Source: Gordonia sp. SL306 (lineage in GTDB: Bacteria; Actinomycetota; Actinomycetes; Mycobacteriales; Mycobacteriaceae). Taken from it: a stretch of 64,000 nucleotides of DNA. This document shows positions 34,367 through 42,900 of the stretch, in pieces; position 1 is the stretch's first letter; each line of letters opens with the position of its first letter. The position numbers and the translations under genes were made by a program. The DNA is taken from the NCBI RefSeq assembly GCF_026625785.1, contig NZ_CP113063.1:5084001-5148000 (forward strand). The letters are read 5' to 3'. Under the pieces are notes generated by a model that saw nothing but the letters and a program-made list of their open reading frames with translations, was not told the DNA's origin and did no database searches.

Positions 34367-36091
34367 GTGACACAGACCAACGCAGAACGAGATGCGGCAC
34401 AAATCGCGGGCTCGCCGAAAGGCGGCCTGCACTCGCTCTGGGACCGCAAGCTCGATCACTATCCACTGCCTGCGGCACGATACCGATACCTCGCCATCAC
34501 GGTGCTGGCGACAGTCATCTTGTACTACCAGCTCTACATCCAGGGCGCCGTGGCAACCAAGATCATCACGTCGTTCGGCATGACCTTCACCCAGTTCGTC
34601 GTGGTGTCGATCGTCGGCAACCTCCTGGGCGCCTTCGCTTCTTTGGCAGCCGGGCTGGCGGACCGCTGGGGCCGCGCCAACCTGGTGGTCATCGGCCTGT
34701 TCATCACCGGCCTGCTGGTGCTGTTCGCGCTCCCGCATGCGCCGAACACCTTGTGGTACATCATCTTCTTCGCAGTCTTGAGCATTGTCGAGGGCATGAT
34801 CCTGGTGGCGACACCTGCGTTGATCCGTGACTTCTCGCCACAGGTCGGACGTGCTCAGGCGATGGGATTCTGGACGATGGGCCCGGTACTCGGCAGCCTC
34901 GTCGTGACCATGGTGTCGAGCAATACACTCGACAGCCACCCGGATTGGCGGTTCCAGTTCTATGTCTGCGGGATCGCGGGTCTGGTCGTCGCGGTCATCG
35001 CGCTGGTCGGCCTCCGCGAGTTGTCGCCAGGGCTTCGTGACCAGCTGATGGTCAGCCTGAACGAACGGGCGTTGATCGAGGCGCGGGCCGGTGGTCTCGA
35101 CACCGAGACCGCCCTGCACGGGCATTGGCGCCAGATGATGAGGTTCGACATCGTCGGACCGGCCATCGCGATCAGCCTGTTCCTCATGTTCTATTACATC
35201 GCGGTCGGGTTCTTCGTCGTCTACTTCGCCACCACATTCGGCTACTCGGAGGCTCGTGCCAACGCCTTGGCGAACTGGTATTGGATCGCCAACGCGATCG
35301 CCCTCATCGTCGCCGGCGTGGTCTCCGACAAGATCCGGGTCCGCAAGCCGCTCATGGCCATCGGGACCGTGATCTCCGTGATCGGCACCGCGATCTTCGC
35401 GATGCTCAGCACCCGTCCCGATACGGGCTACTACACCTTCGCGCTCGTGCTCGTGGTCATCGCCGTGGGTGGCGGCATCGCCTACTGCGCATGGATGGCC
35501 AGTTTCACCGAGACCGTCGAGCGCCACAATCCGGCCGCCACCGCGACCGGTCTGGCGATCTGGGGGTGGACTGTCCGCATCACGGTGACGCTGGCACTCA
35601 TCGTGCTGACCTTCGTGGTGCCGGCCACCTCGACCCTGGTCGACCAGGGCACGCGCGTTTCCCACATCGTCGCCGAGTATCCCGAACAGGTCGCGACCGC
35701 GAGTGCTGTCGAGCCGGCTACCCTGAGCGCGCTGGCCGCGAATCCACGCGATGCGCGGGCCGGCGTGGCCGCCGTCGGACAGTTGATGGGTGCGGGCCTC
35801 GCGGCGACCCCGCGGGAGGCAGCTGCTCGACTGCAGCAGTTGAGCACCGATCCGATTCCGCCGGGGGACCAGGCGTTCCTGGCCGAACATGCGGCCGATG
35901 TCGAGCAGGCGCAGTCGGACAATCCGGGTCAGTGGAAGATCTGGTGGTGGATCTGCGTCGTCGCCCAGATCCTGTTCGTGCCGTTCATCTTTGTGCTGAG
36001 CGGGCGATGGAATCCACGCCGGGCTCGGGAGGACGCACTTGCCCACGAATCGATGATCCAACGCGAACTCGCCGCGCTGCACCACGACTGA
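34367..36091 (+). CDS. MFS metabolite transporter with a large extracytoplasmic insertion
   Basis: 574 residues. Hydrophobic segments as in sugar/aromatic-acid MFS carriers, with motif A GLADRWGRANLVVIG near residue 95 and a second loop DKIRVRKPLMAIG. Between the penultimate and last membrane segments sits a hydrophilic insertion of about 110 residues (roughly 425-535: VEPATLSALAANPRDA through QSDNPGQWKIW), absent from standard 12-TM members. GTG 34367 preferred over TTG 34349. Substrate unknown; neighbours (SDR, esterase, MDR) suggest an organic acid or ester-derived compound. Confidence 0.8.
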   Translation: MTQTNAERDAAQIAGSPKGGLHSLWDRKLDHYPLPAARYRYLAITVLATVILYYQLYIQGAVATKIITSFGMTFTQFVVVSIVGNLLGAFASLAAGLADRWGRANLVVIGLFITGLLVLFALPHAPNTLWYIIFFAVLSIVEGMILVATPALIRDFSPQVGRAQAMGFWTMGPVLGSLVVTMVSSNTLDSHPDWRFQFYVCGIAGLVVAVIALVGLRELSPGLRDQLMVSLNERALIEARAGGLDTETALHGHWRQMMRFDIVGPAIAISLFLMFYYIAVGFFVVYFATTFGYSEARANALANWYWIANAIALIVAGVVSDKIRVRKPLMAIGTVISVIGTAIFAMLSTRPDTGYYTFALVLVVIAVGGGIAYCAWMASFTETVERHNPAATATGLAIWGWTVRITVTLALIVLTFVVPATSTLVDQGTRVSHIVAEYPEQVATASAVEPATLSALAANPRDARAGVAAVGQLMGAGLAATPREAAARLQQLSTDPIPPGDQAFLAEHAADVEQAQSDNPGQWKIWWWICVVAQILFVPFIFVLSGRWNPRRAREDALAHESMIQRELAALHHD

Positions 36092-36107
36092 CCACGACGA
36101 CGCGAGA

Positions 36108-36896
36108 TCACCGGAGGGTCTCGAGCAGTGCGGTCCGGAACTCCGGGGTCCCGACCGCACCCAGGTGGTTCCCGGGCACTCGGATCAGTGTGGCCGACAA
36201 CTCTTTCGCGAGGACCTCGGGTCGGTACGCGAGATCGTCGTCGACACCGGCGATGACCACGGCGACCTCGGCGGAGATCTTTTCGAAGGCGATGGGTTCG
36301 GTGTTGACCGCCTCGGCCTGCGCCGCCAGCGCGAGCCGGTCGTTGTCGGATGCGTCGGCGAACAGCCGGAATCGGCGGGCGGCCGGGTCGGTCACGGTCG
36401 CCGGGTCTTCGGCACGCAGAGCGTCGGCCAGAGCGCGCTGGTCGATCACCCGGGTGTCGACACCACCGAGGTCCACCACGCCCGCACCGACACCGCCGAT
36501 GACGAGCCGGCGGATCCGATTGTCGTGCACCGCGGTCAGCAACGAGACGATCGCACCCATCGAATAACCGACCAGATCCACTTCCGCGATGTCCAGCGAG
36601 TCGAACAACTCCACGAGGTCCCGCGCCATGCGGCCCTCACCGTAACGGCCGGGATCATGGGGTTTGTCCGATTCGCCGTGCCCGCGCGCGTCGACCACGA
36701 TCACCCGATGACCCTCGGCGACAAGAGCATCCACCAGTCCGGCTGCCATCCAGTTCTGTGCACCACTGGACGCGAAGCCGTGCTGCAGGACAACCGGTGG
36801 TCGGCCGGAAGCGTCCCCGCCAGAACCGTCCCCGAACGTGCGATAGGAGATGGCGATCTGGTCGCCGGCAATGAGTCGATGCGGTGACGTGTTCAC
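36108..36896 (-). CDS. Alpha/beta hydrolase
   Basis: 262 residues with intact catalytic features: oxyanion strand VVLQHGFASSGAQNW, DARGHGESDKP, nucleophile elbow VGYSMGAI (~residue 112), Asp near VIAGVDDDLAY and His in VPGNHLGAV. Probably a small-ester or C-C bond hydrolase. GTG 36896 is favoured over GTG 36905 because TAAGGT ends 7 nt upstream of it. Divergent from the MDR gene, with a dyad in the 78-bp spacer. Confidence 0.82.
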   Translation of the reverse strand: MNTSPHRLIAGDQIAISYRTFGDGSGGDASGRPPVVLQHGFASSGAQNWMAAGLVDALVAEGHRVIVVDARGHGESDKPHDPGRYGEGRMARDLVELFDSLDIAEVDLVGYSMGAIVSLLTAVHDNRIRRLVIGGVGAGVVDLGGVDTRVIDQRALADALRAEDPATVTDPAARRFRLFADASDNDRLALAAQAEAVNTEPIAFEKISAEVAVVIAGVDDDLAYRPEVLAKELSATLIRVPGNHLGAVGTPEFRTALLETLR

Positions 36897-36903
36897 GCAT
36901 CGC

Positions 36904-36968
36904 ACCTTAGCGATGGTTCTCGGTCTGAACCATCGTCGGCGTCGCCACCCCTCCCGCCCGCGTAGGCT
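36904..36968. promoter_or_regulatory. Divergent leaderless promoters with a shared dyad
   Basis: On the minus strand TAAGGT (complement of 36904-36909) lies 7 nt before the esterase GTG. On the plus strand TAGGCT (36963-36968) lies 6 nt before the MDR ATG. Between them ATGGTTC (36913-36919), 7 nt, GAACCAT (36927-36933) forms a perfect dyad near the esterase promoter, a candidate operator. Confidence 0.55.
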
Positions 36969-36974
36969 CGGATC

Positions 36975-37946
36975 ATGATGCGCGCCGTCGTACTCGATGC
37001 ACCGGGCCCGCCGGAATCCATGACCATCCGCTCGGTTCCGACTCCCACACCCACCGTCGGCTGGGTTCTCATCCGGGTCAAGGCATTTGGCTTGAACCGA
37101 TCAGAGTTGCATTTTCGGCGGGGGATGGGATCGTTCGGATCCTTCCCCCGTATTCCCGGGCTCGAGGCGGTGGGGGTGGTTGTCGAATGCCCCGGTGGTG
37201 AGCTTGCGCCCGAGACCCAGGTGGCGGCGTTGATGGGCGGCATGGGCCGCACCATCGACGGCGGGTACGCGCAGTTCGTGTGCGTACCGGTGTCCTCGGT
37301 GGTGCCCTTCGCCAGCGAGCTGCCGTGGGACGTGCTGGGCGCAGTGCCGGAGATGGTGCAGACCGCTCATGGCTCGCTCACGATCGGTGCCGGTGTTGCC
37401 GCAGGCGAGTCATTGCTCATCCGCGGGGGCACCTCATCGGTCGGCCTGGCCCTGGCCGTCCTCGCCCGGCGCGCGGGTTGCGTGGTCGTGTCGACAACGC
37501 GCAACGAGGCCCGGGTGGACTTCCTCCGCGAGTTCGCCGATCACGTTGTCGTCGACGACGGCGCGATCAGCGAGGCGGTCCGCGATATCGTGCCGGACGG
37601 GGTGCACGGAGCCGTCGAACTCGTTGGAGTCAACACACTGCCGGACACCTTGCGTGCCACGCGCGCCAAGGGGACCGTGTGCTTCACCGGTATGTTGTCC
37701 GACCAATGGACCATCGCCGAGTTCTATCCGATGGACTATCTGCCCACTGGAGTCCGACTGACCGCCTACTCGGGTGGATCCAGCGATTTGCCGCCGCGAG
37801 TCCTGCAGCAGTTTCTCGACGACGTCGCGGCCGGCAGTGCCACCGTCCCGATCGGTCACGTCTATCAACTCGATGAGATCGCCTCGGCGCACCGCGACAT
37901 GGAAGACGGCACGCTCCTCGGCAAGGGCGTTGTCCTGACGGAATGA
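36975..37946 (+). CDS. MDR-family zinc-independent alcohol dehydrogenase/quinone reductase-like
   Basis: 323 residues. GroES-like N-terminal domain (GWVLIRVKAFGLNRSELHFRRG, IPGLEAVGVVVE) and Rossmann domain (LLIRGGTSSVGLALAVLARRAG, near residues 145-165). No structural or catalytic zinc cysteines are seen, so it is a quinone-oxidoreductase-like NADPH reductase. ATG 36975 is likely leaderless (TAGGCT 6 nt before). Divergent from the esterase; convergent with the PhoD gene. Confidence 0.83.
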   Translation: MMRAVVLDAPGPPESMTIRSVPTPTPTVGWVLIRVKAFGLNRSELHFRRGMGSFGSFPRIPGLEAVGVVVECPGGELAPETQVAALMGGMGRTIDGGYAQFVCVPVSSVVPFASELPWDVLGAVPEMVQTAHGSLTIGAGVAAGESLLIRGGTSSVGLALAVLARRAGCVVVSTTRNEARVDFLREFADHVVVDDGAISEAVRDIVPDGVHGAVELVGVNTLPDTLRATRAKGTVCFTGMLSDQWTIAEFYPMDYLPTGVRLTAYSGGSSDLPPRVLQQFLDDVAAGSATVPIGHVYQLDEIASAHRDMEDGTLLGKGVVLTE

Positions 37947-37996
37947 CCGACAGACCGGGGCGCGAGCCGGCGCGTCGCGGTGGGCCGGCCGGCCCC

Positions 37997-39628
37997 TCAG
38001 TCGGTGAGAGAGACCCGGGCGATCTCGGAGAGCGCGCGGTCTTCGCGTGGCTGTTCGAAGACGACGCGGGCGGTGCGCCCGTCCGTCATCAGTGTGGCAA
38101 TGGTGTTGCCGAACAACGGACCGCCGACGTCGGACCAGTTGATCGGCAACGGGGGAGATCCCAGATGCCGGGCCCACGCGCGGGTCACACGTGCGGCCCG
38201 CGGCGACCACGCATACTCCAGTACCGGCTTGACGTACCCGGGGACATGATTGTGAACGGGCGAGCACACCAGCTGATGAACTGCGGTCGCCGTCGTACCC
38301 GGGTGGTCGGCCCGTGCCACATAGCTGTGATGGACGTCGCCGGAGAGCACGGAGACGGTGGCGGGCGCACGGCCGGGCCGCGTGGCCACACCGATGATCA
38401 GGTCACTGAGCTTCCGGAACGATTCCATGAACGCAGGCCAGTGCTCGAAATCGGTCGCCTGACGGATCTTTTCGGCGAGTCGCCCGCGGAAGCCGGTCCG
38501 GTTGGCCGCGATCTCGTTGATCGTCTGCAGGTCACCGAGCGCAGGCGGAAGCAGCCAGGGCAGCGATGACCCCAGGATCAAGTGGTCGACGCGGTCGACG
38601 CCGTCTGTCATCTGCTCCTCGAGCCAGTCGAACTCCCGGTCACTCAACATCTTTCGAGAACCCCCGGACAGAATTCGACCGTTGCGCGAGTCGATCATGA
38701 CGAGTCTGGCCGTTCCCATGTCCCATCGGTAGCTGAACCGCAGACCCTTCTCTCCGTCGGCGTCGTCATCGGCGCGGTCGGCGAGATCAACCAGCAATGG
38801 CCAGCAGTCGCCGGTGGAGTCGATCACCTTTCGATAATCGTCGTCGGCGGCGAGTTCGGTGGGACTGAGATTGCCCAGATGCTGATACACCCAGTACGAC
38901 GCGAGTCCCGCCCGGATCCGGTCCCGCCACCATGGCACGGACTTCATCGACGCGCGCCACGCGGCGGAGGTGTTCCAGTCGTCGCGGATGTCGTGGTCGT
39001 CGAAGATCATCGCGATGGGCACGGTGGACATGAGCCATCGGATCTCCGGATCGCCCCACGTGTGCCGATAGAGCCCCTCGTACTCGGTGAAGCTCACGAC
39101 CTCGTCGGGTGGACGTTTGGTACGGACCGAGCCGCTGCGGCGGCCGGCAAGGTGCCGACGCGCCTCGGGGGTCAGTTCGTCGGCGTAAACCTGGTCGCCG
39201 AGCAGGATGACGACGTCGGGCAGCGCCGACACGGGTTGCCCGGTCAATCGTGTGGCGTAGCAGTCCAGTGCATCGGAACCGAGCTTTTCGTCCAGGGCGG
39301 CGTCGCCGGTCTTGGGGTAGCGACACGACCCGAAGACCACCCGAAGACTCCCGTCGCGGTCGGCTCCCCGTGTCCGGATAACGCTCGGTGGGTACCGGGA
39401 CTCCGCAGGCGGCCACTCCTGCGTCCCGTCGACGTGGAGTCGGTACTCGGTGGTCGAGCCCGGCGTCAGACCGTCGACCACGACCAGCGCGTAGTGGCAG
39501 CCCTCGACCTCGAACGTCGACGCGCGACAGCCCAGCACCTCGACGTCGGCGCGGTTGTCGGTCTGAACCCAGATGATTGCGGTGGTCTCGCCTACGTGAC
39601 GCAAGATCGGACCGAGAACGAGAGCCAT
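37997..39628 (-). CDS. PhoD-like phosphatase/phosphodiesterase
   Basis: 543 residues. Metallophosphatase of the PhoD family: VVFGSCRYP, VILLGDQVYADE, MIFDDHDIRDDW, VLSGDVHHSY carry the metal ligands. An N-terminal Ig/fibronectin-like segment (TAIIWVQTDNRADVEV) precedes the catalytic core. Unlike classical secreted PhoD, no Tat or Sec signal is visible, so it may act in the cytosol. ATG 39628 follows TAGGCT (complement of 39635-39640) by 6 nt, a leaderless start. Confidence 0.82.
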   Translation of the reverse strand: MALVLGPILRHVGETTAIIWVQTDNRADVEVLGCRASTFEVEGCHYALVVVDGLTPGSTTEYRLHVDGTQEWPPAESRYPPSVIRTRGADRDGSLRVVFGSCRYPKTGDAALDEKLGSDALDCYATRLTGQPVSALPDVVILLGDQVYADELTPEARRHLAGRRSGSVRTKRPPDEVVSFTEYEGLYRHTWGDPEIRWLMSTVPIAMIFDDHDIRDDWNTSAAWRASMKSVPWWRDRIRAGLASYWVYQHLGNLSPTELAADDDYRKVIDSTGDCWPLLVDLADRADDDADGEKGLRFSYRWDMGTARLVMIDSRNGRILSGGSRKMLSDREFDWLEEQMTDGVDRVDHLILGSSLPWLLPPALGDLQTINEIAANRTGFRGRLAEKIRQATDFEHWPAFMESFRKLSDLIIGVATRPGRAPATVSVLSGDVHHSYVARADHPGTTATAVHQLVCSPVHNHVPGYVKPVLEYAWSPRAARVTRAWARHLGSPPLPINWSDVGGPLFGNTIATLMTDGRTARVVFEQPREDRALSEIARVSLTD

Positions 39629-39983
39629 CGGTACAGCCTAGGTGCGTGCTCGACGGGCCACCGTACGAACAGCGCGCACCCACCTCGCAGCCGCGCACGT
39701 CGCGACGTGCGCAGAACGACAGCGGGTTCGCGTGAGCATTGCGGACCTGCGCCCGCACGGCCCCGATGTGCAGGTCAGGGTGCATCATCCACGTCCCGGA
39801 CGAAAACGTCACACTGCCCGTACTCGCGCGTAGGGAAACGATTCGCCACAATCATGCGAGGTGCGTCGCCGGCATCCAGCGCCGGCACGGAGCACACCGA
39901 CCCCGTACTCGGGCGTAACCGTCGAGACGGGCGCCGCGACCTCCGCGGCCGACACGTACGAATCGAAGAGATTGGAGTCGGTG
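39629..39983. other. Intergenic region upstream of the giant carboxylase gene
   Basis: 355 bp with no credible gene. It contains the PhoD -10 box at its left end and a 20-bp perfect palindrome at 39693-39712. The carboxylase frame is open from 39861, but sequence before 39984 shows no family resemblance. The carboxylase promoter was not pinned down. Confidence 0.5.
39693..39712. promoter_or_regulatory. 20-bp perfect palindrome upstream of acyl-CoA carboxylase
   Basis: GCGCACGTCG is followed directly by its reverse complement with no loop. A spacerless palindrome of this length is more like a dimeric repressor site than a hairpin. It lies 271 bp before the carboxylase ATG and 65 bp before the divergent PhoD ATG, so either could be its target. 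Confidence 0.45.
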
Positions 39984-42900
39984 ATGTTCACACGCATTGC
40001 CATCGTGAACCGCGGCGAGTCCGCCATGCGACTCATCCATGCCGTCCGCGGCCTGTCCGCGGAGACCGGACAGCCGATCGAGGTCGTCGCGCTCTACACC
40101 GACGCCGATCGCAACGCGACATTCGTGCGTGAAGCCGACGTCGCCTACGACCTGGGGCCCGCGGCCGCTCGGCCCTATCTGAACCTCGAGGTCCTCGAGC
40201 GCGCACTCCTCGCGACCGGTGTCGACGCGGCATGGGTCGGCTGGGGCTTCGTCGCGGAGGATCCACTCTTCGCCGAACTGTGCGAGCGCATCGGCGTCAC
40301 CTTCGTCGGGCCTTCGCCGGAAGCGATGCGCAAACTCGGCGACAAGATCGGCGCCAAGCTGATCGCCGAAGAGGTCGGCGTCCCCGTGGCGCCCTGGAGC
40401 CGTGGAGCCGTCGAGACCATCGACGAGGCCGTGGCGGCGTCGGCCGAGATCGGCTACCCGTTGATGCTCAAGGCCACCGCGGGCGGCGGCGGCCGGGGTA
40501 TCCGGGTCGTGACGAACGACGGCGATCTCCGCGAGGCCTATGAGCGGACCCGCGACGAGGCGGCCCGAGCCTTCGGCAGCGGCGTCGTGTTCCTCGAACG
40601 CCTCGTCACCGGCGCCCGCCACGTCGAGGTGCAGGTGATCGCCGATGGTCAGGGCACCGCCTGGGCACTGGGCGTCCGTGACTGTTCGGTCCAGCGACGA
40701 AACCAGAAGGTCATCGAGGAGTCCGCATCGCCGGTCCTCTCCGAGGCGCAGGTCGCCGAACTCAAGACGTCAGCCGAACGACTGGCCGTGGCCGTTGGCT
40801 ATCGGGGCGCGGCCACTGTCGAGTTCCTCTATCACCCCGGTGAGCAGCTGTTCGCGTTCCTCGAGGTCAACACCCGTCTGCAGGTCGAGCATCCGATCAC
40901 CGAGGCCACCACCGGCTTCGATCTGGTCCGGGCTCAATTGCACGTGGCCTCGGGCGGACGTCTCGAAGGCGAGCCACCGGCGGAACGTGGTCACGCGATC
41001 GAGGCCCGTCTGAACGCCGAGGATCCCGACCGCGACTTCGCGCCGTCCCCCGGCCGCATCGCGCGCCTCGAACTGCCCGCCGGGCCGGGCATCCGCGTCG
41101 ACACCGGGGTCAGCGAGGGCGACACCATTCCCGCCGACTTCGACTCGATGATCGCCAAGATCATCGCCTACGGCCGCGACCGCGACGAGGCGCTCGGGCG
41201 TCTGCGCCGGGCGATGGTTCAGACGCGGGTGATCATCGAAGGCGGCGCAACCAACAAGAGCTTCGTCCTCGAATTGCTCAACCAGCCCGAGGTGATCGAC
41301 GGCAGCGCCGATACCGGCTGGATCGATCGGGTGCGCGCCGAGGGTCGACTCGTCGCCCATCGTCACTCCGCGGTCGCGTTGGCCGCCGCGGCCATCGACG
41401 CCTATGAAGAGGGCGAGTCGGTGGAGCGTCACCGGCTGCTGTCCACCGCGTCGGGTGGTCGGCCACAGGTGCAGCACGACAGCGGTCGTCCGCTCGATCT
41501 GAAACTGCGTGGTATCGGTTACCGCGTCCGCGTCGCGCGCATCGGCGCGCACCGTTTCCGCATCGGCATCGAAGCCGGTGACCACACCCGCACCGCCGAC
41601 GTCGATCTCGAACGCTTCGACGAGCACACCGCGCAGATCGTCCTCAACGGCGTCCGCTACCGACTGGTGACCGACACCCACGGACCGATCCACCTCGTCG
41701 ACGTCGACGGGGTGACTCATCGGGTCAGTCGCGACGAAGGTGGCGTCGTCCGCTCGCCGGCCCCCGCACTGGTCGTCGCCACTCCGCTGGAGGTGGGCGC
41801 CGAGGTCGAGGCAGGCGCACCCGTGCTGGTGTTGGAGAGCATGAAGATGGAGACGGTGCTGCGAGCGCCGGTCCGGAGCCGGTTGAAGGAAAGCCTGGTG
41901 TCGGTCGGCACCCAGGTGGAGACAGGTGTGCCGCTGCTGCGCCTGGAACCCCTCAGCGACGACGACGAGGCCGAGACGCCCGACGACGCGACCGACGACG
42001 TCGACATCGAACTGCCCGACGAGCCCGTCGACGTGTCACCGCAAGAGCGCACCGGCCGCAGCCTCGAGGATCTGCGCAGCCTGCTGCTCGGGTACGACGT
42101 CGACCCACACGACCGCACCCGACTGCTCGACGACTACCTCGCCACCCGCCGCGTGGCGATCGAGAGCGGTCGTCGCCCGCTCGCCGACGAACTCGAACTG
42201 ATCACCGTGTTCGCCGACCTCGCCAAGCTGAGTCAGAACCGGCCGTCGGGGGAGGCCATCGGCGACGAGCGCGTGCACAGCTCACGCGAGAGTTTCCACA
42301 CCTATCTGCAGAGCCTCGACGTCGAGCGCGACGGCCTGCCGGAGGCGTTCCACGCACAACTCGGAAGGGCACTCGCCCACTACGGGGTGACCGATCTCGA
42401 TCGCACCCCTGAACTCGAGGCTGCCGTCTTCCGGATCTTCCTGGCCTTGCAGAATCCCGGCGACTCGGTCACCGTGCTCACCACCCTGCTGCGCGAGTGG
42501 CTCGGGGAACCGACCCCGCGCGAGGAGTTGAGGGATTCCGTCGGCACCGCGCTCGATCGGCTGGTGGCCGCGACTCAGGTGCGGTTCCCGGTCATCGCCG
42601 ATCTCGCGCGTGGGCTCATCTACGCGTGGTACGGACAGGAGCTGCTGCGTCGCAATCGCGCACGCGTCTACGACAATGTTCGCGATCATCTGCTCTATCT
42701 CGACGACAACCCCGCCGCCGCTGACCGCGCCGAACGAATCTCGGAGATGGTCCGCAGCACCGAGCCCCTGGTCCGGCTCCTCGCGCAGCAGGTGATGCAC
42801 GGCAAGGCCGACAACACCGTGATGCTCGAGGTCCTGACCCGCCGCTACTACGGGAACAAGGGACTCACCGATGTGCGGATCCAGCAGGCGGGCGGCGCCC

